Counted from the stretch's first letter, positions 47,633 through 58,661 are shown. The stretch: 64,000 nucleotides of DNA from Phragmites australis (GCF_958298935.1 NC_084930.1:29424001-29488000); one strand, 5' to 3'. A program made the numbers and translations. The notes: generated by a model from the sequence alone, not told the origin.

Positions 47633-48445
47633 TGTTGACATGAACACAAATATATTGACTATTATTAGCATACTGCAAAAGTCTATTGTCGATGTATTGG
47701 GTAAAGAGGTAGCCTGGCAAACAGGCCCTTGAGGGATATGACGGCCAGAGACGTATATTTCCTAAATTTGGTCGGTCACACGACCAGTGTATGGTTCCCA
47801 CGATCAGTACGAGGTATACATGGCCAGTCTCCCTGCACCTTCACATAAACTCACGACTGGCCTCACATGGTCATAGAGTAGGATCTGACACAACATGTCC
47901 AATCGTATTTATTAAGATCCATTCAAGTGTTTTCTTTCTCCATGCGCCAATTCCAGTAGCGAAGTCATGGATGATGTGGAGGGGACTTGTTCCGTCTCGT
48001 AGCATTAAATGCTATGGAGTGAGACTTTTGCAGGTCGACGCGGCGCTGCAAGATAGATGGAACATTGTCAGTAGGCTGATAGGCAAGTGGTTAGGGATGA
48101 TCCTCTGTAATGATGGCTTGTGTTAGATATTAAGATGAGCAGGATCTTCTGTTTGGACCTACATGTAAATTCTCATCCTGCCTACTGTATAAAAGGATGA
48201 GGACCCTGTTTGTAAAGGGAGAGATCAAGTTTGGCAGCCAGCTAGAATGACCTCTGTAACCAATTGAGATCTTCCATAACACAACACACATGACGTAGGA
48301 CTATTATCTTCCGAGAGGTCTGAACCTATATAATTCTTTGTGTCCTTGAGTCCATCGTACGCGTGCACATCGATTCTTGAAACATCGTTCACGCACCCAC
48401 TGTTCAGCATAGCTCGAAATTATTGTGAGGGACTAACCATCGACA
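47633..48445 (+). mobile_element. Gypsy 5' LTR (813 bp)
   Basis: Starts TGTTGACA and ends ATCGACA directly before a primer-binding site. A TATA box (TATAAAA, 48188-48194) and about 230 bp of R-U5-like sequence precede the end. The left boundary is inferred from the TG and from where the LINE stops. The matching 3' LTR was not found. Confidence 0.65.
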
Positions 48446-48466
48446 TTTGGCGTGGTAGATAGGGGC
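48446..48466 (+). other. Gypsy primer-binding site
   Basis: Reads TTTGGCGTGGTAGATAGGGG at the LTR end. This closely resembles the TTTGGCGCGCCAGGTAGGGG site common in grass Gypsy elements. Confidence 0.7.
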
Positions 48467-49880
48467 ACATTTACGTCGTTTCATCAAGTTTGAAAAACTT
48501 GATTAGTTACCTATGGCCGGATCCACGGCAACCGTCGAGTCCTGTTCCCAGGACCCCAGCCGATGTGAGGTATTAGTCATAGGGTATCACCCGGATGAAC
48601 CCGGTGTGCTGTAGGTATAGGACACTGAGAGGGAGTGTGGGAGCTCCGAGACCTAACGCGAGGTCTGCATGGCCAACCATGCAGTAGGGGGCGCTAGAGG
48701 CCCTCACATCCCAAGCACCGATGGCGAACCCCCGACTATATGCCTAGAGGAAAACCAGTCTGACGTCGAACAATCAGGTGCTTCGAGATAGCCCCCGCAT
48801 CCCCAGCGCCATCCTGAGAAACCCCTGCATAGGGCGCATTTTACAATGGCGTCATCACCTAGGCCATCGCGCTGCCCAAGCATCGGGGGCTCCCCCCTAA
48901 TGACTTATCACCGTTCCACACCTAGCGTCTCGACTACGAGACTATGACGCCGGTACAAAACCTACAGACCCTGCGAGTGCTCCTTAGCCACCCACCGGTA
49001 CTTCAACTAGAGGGCTCGCATGTGACACCGTGGCTGTGTGATCTCGCCCTCTTGGCCGAGATCGCCCGACGCTAGACCGTGTCAAGATGCATCGCGCCCG
49101 GGTCACGATTTCCAAGGGTCACGGCATGGCCCGTGGTGGAATAAGTCTCGTGCTCCCTCAACCACATGGGGTACTCGTAGACCACCATCATGTCAGGACA
49201 GCCAACCTTTCGACCTGTGCGACTCTTTGCGCCAACGTGACCTCCGTGGCGTGATCCAGAGCTAGGTGGCCACTAAAAAGCAGGAGGATCGGGCTAGGCG
49301 GGAGTAGGAAAGAGGCAAGTAGACCTACCACACCCCTCCCCCCCCGCAGGAAGGCATCAAACGGCTCCACCCCATCGCCAGGACCCCGAGATCGCCGTCT
49401 CTCCCCCCAGGTGTGTGTCACCGCACAACAACGAGTGGCTCCCTATTACGAGAAAGGGTGCAATGCCCTATCCACCCTATTATAGGAGGTGTGCTGGCAG
49501 GACAAGTTCCAATCGGTCCTAGCCGAGAAGTATGATGGCTCGACTAACCCGAAGGAGTTCCTGCAAATCTACACCACCATAGTGCAGACTGCAGGAGGCT
49601 ATGGGAAGGTCATGGCCAACTACTTCCCTAGCGTCTTGACCGGTTCTGCTCGGTTCTGGTTGATGAACCTCCTCCACGGGTCGGTTCACTCCTGGGAGGA
49701 CCTGTGCGACTAGTTCGTCATCAACTTCCTGGACCTATGCCTGACCAGGGGTCAAGGATGACCTATATCAGGTCCGACAGCAACAAGGAGAGTCACTGTG
49801 AGACTTCATATGATGTTTCACCGAACACCGGAACATCATTCCAAGGATCATGAGAGAATCTGTGATCATAGTATTCAAGC

Positions 49881-49897
49881 GGGGGGGGGGGGGGGGG
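49881..49897 (+). repeat. Poly-G tract, 17 bases
   Basis: A 17-base G homopolymer within the Gypsy gag region; it breaks the frame and is a likely site of length error. Confidence 0.95.
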
Positions 49898-52800
49898 TCA
49901 AAGACCAGAAAATGGTTGCAAAGCTGGCCACCCGGGTAATCTGAAGCACAACTGAGCTCTTCGAGCTCGCGGACAAGTACGCATAGGGCACCGAGGATTG
50001 AGAGCGGCACTCGACGCCAGGCCACGACTTGCTTTCGACTAGCCCGCCTCTCCAAAGGGGTCGATTGAAAGGACAAGAAGGGCAAGCGTAAGGCCGAACC
50101 TCTCGAGGTCTTGGCGGTCGAGCAAACTTTCCTAACACGCCTACACTTTGAGAAGAAAGACGGGAAAAGGGTCAGGGCTACTGCCCGATCCACCGTACAG
50201 ACACCCATGACCTGACCGAGTGCAAGGACATCTGAGGCATCATCGACCAGGAGCTCAGGGAGCGCAAGCACAAGCGCAACAAGGACGATGAGGACGGGGC
50301 CACCCCTGACCAGTCGGCACTAGGATACTAGCAGGCTGATCACATGGTCCACCACATCTTCGGAGGTGCTGTGACATATTCCTCTAACAAGGAACACAAG
50401 TTAATGGTCCAGGAGGTGTGGGCGACCGCATCAGACCCAAGCCCACGCCTGAAGTGGTCAGAGGTCCCACTCACTTTCAGTCAGGCCGACCACCCCGCGT
50501 GCGTCAGGCGTCCTAGTATCTACCCCATCGTGGTCGAACCCATGGTGCAGAGCATACGACTAGGCTGAGTACTCGTCGACAGGGGGAGCTGGATCAACCT
50601 ACTCTTACGCTGACGCGTTGGACCCCCTACAGATTCCGAGGAGCTCGTTGAGGCCATCTCTACCCTTCTACGGGATCACCCCAGGCTCCTCGACTAAGCC
50701 TCTAGAGAAAATCTAGATGCCTGTTACCTTCAGCTCGCTGGACAACTTCAAAACCAAAATGGTCCTATTCGATGTGGCTAACAACGGAACTATGTATAAT
50801 GCGATCCTTGGACGAACATCGATGGCCCAGTTCATGGGCATTGCCCACTACTCATACCAAGAGATCAAAATCCCTGGGCCAGCAGGGGCTATCACCATTG
50901 TTGGTAACGCAAAAACGGCTCTGGACTACGACAAGAGGGGCCTCGACATGGGTTGAGCTGACTCCCGGATTGCAACCTGTGATAGCTGAACCCAGCGGGC
51001 AACCGGTAAAGGTCCATGTCATTGTCAGTCCAGACGATCGGCTCAAGGCAGTGATCCTAGATGATACCGACCACACCAAGTTGGTCGAGATAGGGACCGC
51101 ACTGGACCCCAAATAGAGACTCGTGCTCATCACCTTCCTCCGGGTGAACGCGGATATCTTTTCATGGAGTACGTCTGATATGCCTGGAGTCCCCAGGGAT
51201 GTGATCGAGCACAAGTTGTTTGTGCGACCAAACACGTGACTAGTAAAGCAAAAGGCACGTTGATTTGCAGCCGACTGGTAGGAAGTGCTTCGTCAGGAGA
51301 TCGACAAGCTACTAGAAGCAGGCTTCATCTGGGAGGTGCAATACCCAAAATGGCTGGCTAACACAGTCATGGTCCGGAAGCATAATGGTAACTGAAGAAT
51401 GTGCATAGATGTCACGGAGCTTAACAAGGTGTGCCCAAAGGTCTTTTTCCCTCTTCCTCGAATCGACTAGCTAGTTGACTCAATGGCCAGCAGTGATCTG
51501 TTATGTTTCTTAGATGCTCGATTGGGGTACCATCAGATTGGTATGTTTAGAGGAGGTGAGGAAAAGATGGCTTTTGTTACATCATTTGGGGTCTTTTGCT
51601 ATGTAAAAGTACCTTTTGGCTTAAAAAGTGTTAGTGTCACTTACCAACGGTGTATTCAACTCATTCTTCGACCATAGCTAAAAAAAACGTCGAGGCATAT
51701 GTGGACAATGTAGTCGTCAATAGCAGGACCAAGACAAACCTAGTCGTAGACCTTCAAGAAACGTTCGACAATCTCCGAAAGTATCGCATGAAGGTGAACG
51801 CAGAGAAGTGTACATTCGGGGTTCCATCAAGGAAGTTGCTCGGATTTCTCATATCTCATCGAGGGATAGAGGCGAATCCTGACAAGATCAGGGCCATCGA
51901 CCAGATGAGATCCCTAACCAGGTTAAAAGAGGTTCAAAAATTAAGAGGATGCATTACTGCTTTGAGCATATTCATCTCAAGGCTAGGGGAGAAGGGACTA
52001 CCGCTCTTCAAACTCCTAAAGAAAACGATCACTTCCAGTGGACGTCGGAGGTAAGGCGGCATTCCAATAGCTCAATAGGTACCTCTCCTCCGCTCCTGTA
52101 CTGAGCACGCTTCGACCCAACGAGGAGCTTTTGCTCTATGTTGCCTCAACACCACAAGTTGCGAGCGCGGTCCTGGTCATCAAGCGGGTAGGTCTCCAGC
52201 GACCAGTATATTATGTCAGTGAGGTCCCGCATGACACAAAGGCTCGGTACCTACATGCTCAAAAACTGCTATATGCCATTCTAATGGCCTCTTGCAAGCT
52301 CAGACACTATTTTCAGGCTTATAGAATCAAGGTGATTTCCTCGTTCCAAATTAGGAAAATTCTTAATAATAGAGATGCAACAGGAAGAACAACAAAGTGG
52401 GTAGTAGAACTCGGGAGATTCGATCTCCAGTTCATCCCCCGAACGTCTATCAAGTCATAGGTGTTGGTCGATTTTGTAGCCAAGTTATTGTCCTTCGAGC
52501 CCAAGCAGGTACAACGATCGGAGGTAAACAAATACCGGACCATGCACTTTGATGGATTGTTCACACTAAAGGAAGACGTGGCTGGAGTGGTTTTAACCTC
52601 ACCTATCGGCGACATCCTTAGGTACGTAGTTCAATTATATTTTCCAGCCACTAATAACACTGCTGAATATTGGAGCCTCTTGTCTGGAATGCGAGCAGCC
52701 TAAACACTTAGAATTAACAACTATTGACGATATGAGACTCGTTACTAGTCATGAACCAGGTGCAAAAGGAGTTTCAATGCTCTGACCCAACAATGGCGGC

Positions 52801-53200
52801 ATACCTCGCCGAAGTGGAAAGATTAGAGCGACGCTTCGTCAACTTTGAGGTCAAACACACTCCTCACAAGGACAACTTACTAGCCGATGAGCTGGCCCGT
52901 CTAACTTCTTCTCGTGAACCTGTCCCGCTCAGATTCTTTGAAAAAGGCTCTCACGACAATCCACCGCGGTCTCATGCCAAGGTGCCCTTAGGACTTTTTC
53001 ACGTCTGGATTGAGCTTGAATTCAGATTGGATTTGGGTCTGCTGGCAACTAGGGCTCGAGGTCAATCTCCTCCTTACGCTGGGATTGGTGAAAGATGGCG
53101 CGGGCCATGTGTTCTCAAGGGTCATGCAGACTGATTTTGACAGCCACAAGGCATACTCCGGCTCGGGCATGAAGGCTTCTCCACACGGTCACCTGTTGTC

Positions 53201-53959
53201 GTCCATGTGACGGACGGGAGCAGAGAAGGGAGGAGGCGAGAGGCAGAAGAGAAGGAAGTAGGTCGGGCTGATGCGCGTGACTGGGCCAAGTCGGTCGGGT
53301 TCGGCCCAATCGAGAGGGAGGCTTAGAAGAGGGTGACCGGGCTGGGCTGTCGAGCCGAAACGGAAAGGGAGGAGGGCTTGGGCTGCGGTTTAGGTAGCCG
53401 GTCCGAGATGGCTTTCCCTTTTCTTTTCTTTTTCTTTTTCTTTTTCTTGGTATTCTCTCATGTATATACATACATATATGTGTATGTCACATACACTCAT
53501 TATATAAGCACACATGAAGCAGTCAAACAATTCAAGCAACATTTATTTATAAATATATACATATATAAATATATACTTATATATATATATGTTTATACAC
53601 ATATATACATAGCCATGTATGTATGTACCTAAGTATGTATACATATATATACTTAGGATTTTTGTTTACTTTTGAAAAAGTTTTATTTCATTTATAATAT
53701 AATTTTTATTTTTTTTGGTTCAGAACTTTAGGCTGTTACAAGAAGGTGCCTTTACATTTTTGCAAACAATAATGCGTAACTACTTCACTATGCGAGCCGG
53801 CTCAACACTACGGATTTGGTGAAACTGAATGTGAGCACCATGTGCAAGCATGTGCTTCGCACCAAATAAAATCAGCAAATGATGGCCATCATGTGGGCAT
53901 GTTGTTGTTCTCCATCATTACATAGAGCAACTCAGCTCAGCAGGTGAGCATACACTACG
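53201..53959. other. Low-complexity upstream region of esterase gene 2
   Basis: A CTTTTT-type pyrimidine tract (about 53417-53447) is followed by a TA/CA-rich stretch with many TATATA/CATATG steps (53460-53660). From 53720 to the ATG the sequence is ordinary and could hold the core promoter; no strong TATA box was found (AAATAAAAT at about 53864 is a weak candidate). Confidence 0.55.
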
Positions 53960-54949
53960 ATGCAAGACGCCACCCCATTCCCAATGGACCCGGACGACAA
54001 GGTGTTACACGACTTCCTCCCTTTCATCCGGCAATACAAGAGCGGCCGCGTCGTTCGCTGCCTCAACACCGAGACCGTCCCCGCCGGCACTGACACCGCC
54101 AGCACCAGCGTGTCATCCAAGGACGTTGTCATCAACACGAGCTCAGGTATCTGGGTGCGCATCTACCTCCCGGCGTTCCCCGCCGGCGGGCGCCGCGACA
54201 AGCTCCCCGTCGTTGTCTACTACCACGGCGGCGCCTTTGTCGTCGGCTCAACGGCTCAGCAACCCACGCACCTCTACCTCAACAGCCTCGCGGCTGATGC
54301 CAACGTTCTCATCGTCTCTACCGAGTACCGCCTCGCGCCGGAGCACCCGCTGCCGACGGCGTACGAGGACTCGTGGGAGGGCCTCAAGTGGGTGGCGTCC
54401 CATGCGACCGGCGAAGGGTCCGAGCCCTGGCTCGCCGAGCACGGGGACCTGTCACGCGTGTTCTTGGTGGGGGTCAGCGCCGGGGGCAACATCGCGCACA
54501 ACGTGGCGGTGCGCGCCGGCGCACACCGCCTCGGCGTGGACATCAAGGGGATGCTTGTGGTCCACCCCTTGTTCAACAGGGAGGCAGGCATTGGCGGAGA
54601 GGCATCGGTGGACAGGGCACGGAAGGCGAAGTCCGACGCGTTCTGGCGGTTCCGGTGCCCTGGCACGCCGGGGCTCGACGACCCGCTGTGCAACCCGTTC
54701 TCAGAGGCCGCGGGCGGGAGCGCGGCGCGCATTGCGTGCGGACGCGTGCTCGTCTGCGTCGCCGAGAAGGACGTGCTCCGGGACGCGGGCGTCTGGTACT
54801 ACGATAGCCTCAGGGCGAGCGGCTACCGCGGCGAGGTGGAGCTGCTCGAATCCGTGGGCGAGGGACACGTCTTCCACTACACCAACCCGGGGTGCGAGCA
54901 GGCGCGGGTGCTGCATGCGCGCGTCGTAAGCTTCCTCCGCGATGAATGA
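53960..54949 (+). CDS. Carboxylesterase, CXE class, with GVSAG elbow
   Basis: Intronless, 329 residues from the ATG at 53960; an in-frame ATG at 53984 (MDPDDKVLHDF) would fit other family members slightly better. Order: cap with FLPFIRQYKSGRVVRCL (19-35), HGGA at 89-92 (usually HGGG), nucleophile elbow GVSAG with Ser173, catalytic Asp271 in AEKDVL and His303 in EGHVFH. The triad is complete. The residue before the serine is Val172 where CXE and related HSL-type enzymes nearly always have Asp, a change of one base (GAC to GTC). The reading frame is otherwise perfect, so I treat it as a gene, possibly with altered activity. Probably cytosolic. It lies downstream of, and parallel to, the CXE gene at 39608; both share the YKSGRV cap motif, suggesting an old tandem duplication. 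Confidence 0.92.
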   Translation: MQDATPFPMDPDDKVLHDFLPFIRQYKSGRVVRCLNTETVPAGTDTASTSVSSKDVVINTSSGIWVRIYLPAFPAGGRRDKLPVVVYYHGGAFVVGSTAQQPTHLYLNSLAADANVLIVSTEYRLAPEHPLPTAYEDSWEGLKWVASHATGEGSEPWLAEHGDLSRVFLVGVSAGGNIAHNVAVRAGAHRLGVDIKGMLVVHPLFNREAGIGGEASVDRARKAKSDAFWRFRCPGTPGLDDPLCNPFSEAAGGSAARIACGRVLVCVAEKDVLRDAGVWYYDSLRASGYRGEVELLESVGEGHVFHYTNPGCEQARVLHARVVSFLRDE

Positions 54950-55220
54950 GTGCACGTCAGTACGGGTCTGTGTCCGTGCCAAGCTCCGAACTTTGGCGTG
55001 ATGGAACTACTCGGATGCTTGTGAATTGTGATGTGGGGACGTGTTGAGGGCTGTCTACTTGTTTCCGAGTTCTGGTTAATGAGCTGTGTGAGTTGTGACA
55101 ATCAGAACAGTTTCCTTTCTCATTCTTGTCTCCCGCCTAGTGCGGCTTGACAGTACATAAAGTGGCGCAAAATATCTTTTTTTAACGAATGGCAGAGCTT
55201 CGTGACGCACTATTTTGGAG

Positions 55221-55385
55221 GGATGGAAATTGTATAAGGTCCGCTCTCAGGTAACCCGCGTGAGACCTTCATCGCACCCTTCACGCTGCGATCGGACGGC
55301 GCACGTGTGGGCTGCGCACGGGAGACACGTGTCGAGCAGCGACAAGGGTCTCCACGGAGGACCTACCCTTATACAATTTCCTTCC
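55221..55385. mobile_element. 165-bp Mutator-type MITE after esterase gene 2
   Basis: A perfect 9-bp duplication ATTTTGGAG (55212-55220 and 55386-55394) flanks termini GGATGGAAATTGTATAAGG and, as reverse complement, GGAAGGAAATTGTATAAGG (18 of 19 identical). The 9-bp duplication places it with Mutator-like elements. Its length equals that of the MITE at 39348-39512, and in reverse orientation the two share internal motifs. Confidence 0.88.
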
Positions 55386-55394
55386 ATTTTGGAG

Positions 55395-56340
55395 TGGGCA
55401 CTAATTGAAGTTGTTGAGTGACAAGCAGCTCCGGTGTGTGGAGTCCAAGGACTGCTACTATTTGAGATTGATTAAGTAGGTGATGCAGGGAATGGGTTCT
55501 TTGATCCGTTGACTGTTGCAAAAGCACTTTGATCGAACGTGAGCCCATCATCGTGGTGGATGGACAAAACAAATAATGTTCCTTGCGCCATTTGTTACAC
55601 TAACCATACACGTGTGAGACAAATACACAGTTATACAACAACCATGTCTAATAAAAAAAATTAAATAATACAACAAATAATATATGATTGAATACATAGT
55701 GACATTAAAAAATAACATCATAAATGATTTACATTCTCGAACAATCTAATCTCTCACGCTATTGGTGCAAGAGTTCGTCTTACTTCAGCAAATACGACGA
55801 TAGTTTCTTTTAAGGAGGAAACTCAAGCTTGAAGACGAAATTTGAGAGAGAGGAACACCACGAATATATTGATGATAGAAAAATATATCACTCTGAGAGG
55901 AGTATCACAGCGCTCGCTGTCTTGCTTGTTCTTTCCCGTTGTGTCCGTCCTTTGCCCAGAGGACCATGACCTCCTATTTATAGGGTCATGCGTAGCTTGG
56001 CGTACACGTTATCATAATGTACAAATATTCAGGAGCTAACCAAATTATTGGGTCTTATCCCGAATAACTACTTTCTATCCTATCGAGAGATAAATATCCA
56101 CCATGGTAATTATCGTGGTGCCTACCACTTGAAGGGGGCGAACTGGTCGCAGATTGCAGCCTGGCGCCATATTGTTAGGGGTATTAGGATAGCCTTCATC
56201 ACGCTGGGGTGTCAGAGTGGCATCCATTAGCCTAGGCCTTTAATGCCAGTCACTTTCTTGCAGGCAAAGCACCACCGGTGCTCCCCTTCCAGTAGATCTT
56301 TCCTAAGGCTTGCTGACTCACCCTACTGCCTTCGGGAAGG
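55395..56340. other. Unassigned, possibly retroelement LTR
   Basis: No gene. A minus-strand TATA-like motif (CCTATAAATAGGAGG, around 55972-55986) inside otherwise non-coding sequence suggests an LTR-type promoter, but no paired termini were found. Confidence 0.35.
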
Positions 56341-56530
56341 CGGCCCGATCAGCTCGAGGCGGGGGCCTCAGGAGGCATAGAACCGGGAGGTGAAGGCTTT
56401 CAGAAGCAAGACCCCGGAGGCCTGGGCTTCGGGAGGCTAAGCTTCAGAGGACTGAGGTTTCGGGAGGTCGTGTTTTGGGAGGCTTTAGGAGGTCGAGCCT
56501 ATGGAGCCAAGGGAAGGCTTCGTAGGTACG
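56340..56530. repeat. Degenerate GGGAGG short repeats
   Basis: A run of imperfect units of about 15-22 bp built around GGAGGC and CTTCGGGAGG. They encode nothing consistent. Confidence 0.6.
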
Positions 56531-57103
56531 AAGGGGTACCGTGAAAGGATCTGATGACATCAGAGATCGAGCTTTTAACAGAGGGTTCGAAGATCAAGGC
56601 TCTGGAGGGACCTGGATGGTGATTTTCATCCATTATCGTCAAGCTGGTTTATTTTTCCCCTGACAGTACCCCTCATTCTCGAGCCCCAATGATTCGGAGG
56701 GGGGAGAGGATGTAGAGGAAAAATCAACCCTAGCCTGGTATAGTATCAAGGATGACTGATGGTGATTTTCTGTCCTTTGAAGTCGCTAGAGTAGAGGTTT
56801 CGTGTGGGTTTGGAGAATCCCACACGTTCGCCTGGTAGGACAAGACGTGCCACTGCCGCGTTCTGACTGGATAATGCGAGGGGTCGTTTAGGGTCTTCCG
56901 ATCCTGTCACGCGCGAAAAGGGGTTTGGGTTATTATTGTGACGGGCAACCGCGCGAGAAAACGAGGCATTCTTCATGGAACACTGCCACGTGTTGGAGGG
57001 TAACCGGATATGGCCACGGCCCCCTCCCCAGATGTTCAATGGGAGGACACAGCGATGTTCGTCCCGCTTCATCTTTCGGACCTACGTGGCTGCATGGCCC
57101 GGG

Positions 57104-57110
57104 TATAAAG
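57104..57110 (+). promoter_or_regulatory. Candidate TATA box
   Basis: TATAAAG in the context CCCGGGTATAAAGCCGGG, 63 bp upstream of the ATG at 57173. The spacing suits a short-leader transcript. Confidence 0.5.
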
Positions 57111-57172
57111 CCGGGGTTACCTGGTTGGAGTCTCCACAACCCCATGAGCAAGCAGTTAACCTTGACTTGAGT

Positions 57173-57613
57173 ATGGCATCATCTTCCTCCTCATCCTCCT
57201 TGGAGACATCAATGATCTCGATAGCTCCTTTGGGAGCCGAGCTATTTCAATCGTCGGCAGAGGCGCCGAAGGCGAAACCACTTCCACCTCTGCAGGGGAG
57301 GCAGTTGCCCGCCCCTCCGGCCAAACCTTTGGCCGAGGAGGTCATGCCTGTCGAGATCATCGATATCTCCGATGACCATGATGAGATCGACTGGGATCTC
57401 CTGCGAATGGAGAGTCAGTCGGCGTCTGTGGGCCCAGCGGTGAAGCAGGAGGAGGCCAGGAAGGCGAGGGAGAAGGCTCTGCCGGTGACCTCCTTGGACT
57501 CCTCAGCATCCTCCGATAGCTTGGGAGCCGGCTACTGTATTGACTTCCGCAGCGGCAAGCCGCAGATGAGGCGCATACGCCGTCCCATGCGTGGCCCCTG
57601 CTGGGACCCGTAG
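57173..57613 (+). CDS. Unrecognised 146-residue acidic/Ser-rich ORF
   Basis: From the ATG at 57173 the frame encodes a Ser-rich start (MASSSSSSSLETSM), a Pro/Ala-rich linker (about 30-57), an acidic centre with VEIIDISDDHDEIDWDLL (about 61-78) that resembles a SUMO-interacting motif, and a basic C-terminus (RRIRRPMRGPCWDP). I know no family for it. A TATA box lies 63 bp upstream, and 3'-UTR-like sequence follows the stop. Its neighbours are repeats (GGGAGG units, the 108-bp array), so it more likely belongs to an unclassified transposable element than to a host gene. No intron, domain or homologue can be claimed. Confidence 0.35.
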   Translation: MASSSSSSSLETSMISIAPLGAELFQSSAEAPKAKPLPPLQGRQLPAPPAKPLAEEVMPVEIIDISDDHDEIDWDLLRMESQSASVGPAVKQEEARKAREKALPVTSLDSSASSDSLGAGYCIDFRSGKPQMRRIRRPMRGPCWDP

Positions 57614-58205
57614 GAGGTGAAGGCGGTCACCGGGATGGCCTACTTGGTGACGCCGTGATATATCCATGTCACGGCTGAACTTAGTCACCTTGTACTCTTT
57701 CTCACCTTGTTTTTCTTCGTAGGGATCTATCTTCTTCGTGGCAATTTATGTACAGTTGTTTTAGTTTGTATCCCCTAGATGTACTAGTTGTTTAATAATA
57801 TAATGTGGATCTTCGGAAGTCGTGTTTCCTTCCATATCGGAATGCGAGGGGACCTTTCGAATGGGTGACCGCATGCGTGCGTGCTGTCGTGCCTCCAAAC
57901 CGTACTTCTTCGTCCCTTTCGAAGGTGATGGCTAGTTCTTCTGACGACTGGGGCACCGAGCCTTCACATGGATCATTGCTGATTTCGTTTCTTCTGGGGG
58001 AGAGGTGGCCTTGAGAATCTGGTAGTGATGGATACATAGGGTAACTAAGGAGAACCGGGTGGAGTAGTGGCGATCTCGTCGTCCTTGGTTACTGCATACT
58101 CCTCGGGCCTAGGGCTGGTATGGCCTCCTTCCTAATTTGTTCAAGATTTCCGACTCAGCGAAGTCCCTCTAGAACCTTTGGAGATGAACTCTGGAGGTGG
58201 TCCTT
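57614..58205. other. Downstream sequence of the 57173 ORF
   Basis: T-rich sequence (57660-57810) that looks like a 3' untranslated region, then GC-richer sequence leading into the tandem array. No gene seen. Confidence 0.4.
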
Positions 58206-58661
58206 GACCCTTCAGGTTCTTTAGCGACTGTCCGGGTTGATGGCGATGATGTGTCAAAGGCGCAGCCAAAGGCTAGGCAAGAGAGGTGGTCTGTGACCAT
58301 CCCTGGCCCTTAGGCGCTACCCAGCTTCAGAGGTATTCCGTCCAGAGCCTAGCGACGACGTGTCGAAGGTGAAGCCAATGGCCAGGCGAAAGAGGCGGTT
58401 CGCGACCCCCTCGGCCCTTAGCCGCTGCCCGGCTCCGGAGGTATTCCGTCTAGAGCCTGGCGACAACGTGTTAGAGGTGAAGCCAAAGGCCAGACGGAAG
58501 AGGCGGTTTGCGACCCCCTCAGCCCTTAGCCGCTGCCCGGCTCCAGAGGTATTCCGTCTGGAGCCTGGCGATGGCATGTCGAAGGCAAAGCCGAAGGCCA
58601 GACGGAAGAGACGGTTCGCGACCCCCTCGGCCCTTAGCCGCTGTCCGGCTCTGGAGGTATT
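58206..58661 (+). repeat. 108-bp (36-codon) tandem repeat
   Basis: Units start GACC..C at about 58206, 58295, 58404, 58512 and 58620, with periods 89 (partial), 109, 108 and 108. The last unit is cut by the LTR that starts at 58662. Because 108 is a multiple of three, the plus-strand frame from 58360 stays open and repeats a 36-residue unit containing KPKARRKRRFATPSALSRC and PEVFRLEPGD; the minus strand is also open. It may be a coding repeat of the element that holds the 57173 ORF, or a simple minisatellite. Confidence 0.88.

Larger units (their letters stand above)
48446..53200 (+). pseudogene. Degenerate Gypsy gag-pol
   Basis: Plus-strand order: leader to about 49300; gag matrix/capsid piece (49489-49713, KEFLQIYTTIVQTAGG and ANYFPSVLTGSARFWLMNL); protease region (50344-50640, with VHHIFGGAVTYSS; the LVDRGSW motif occupies the D-S/T-G site); a linker with NAILGRTSMAQFMGIAHY (about 50800); reverse transcriptase (51260-52050, FLDARLGYHQIGM, and AYVDNVVV where YVDD has become YVDN); and RNase H (about 52120-53000, with HFDGLFTLKEDVAGVVL and LADELARL). 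Integrase and the 3' LTR are missing. Stops and frameshifts interrupt every domain. The changed catalytic aspartate shows it is long dead. Confidence 0.85.

Noticed and set aside
49881..49897. Poly-G run as a functional G-quadruplex switch
   Set aside because: An uninterrupted homopolymer in a dead Gypsy gag; slippage or assembly artefact is simpler.
47633..53200. Endogenous plant pararetrovirus
   Set aside because: Presence of an LTR with primer site, gag-protease-RT-RNase H order and Gypsy-type motifs; no movement-protein or caulimovirid-type coat signature was seen.
58206..58661. CRISPR-like array
   Set aside because: Units are directly adjacent 108-bp repeats without unique spacers, in a plant nuclear context.
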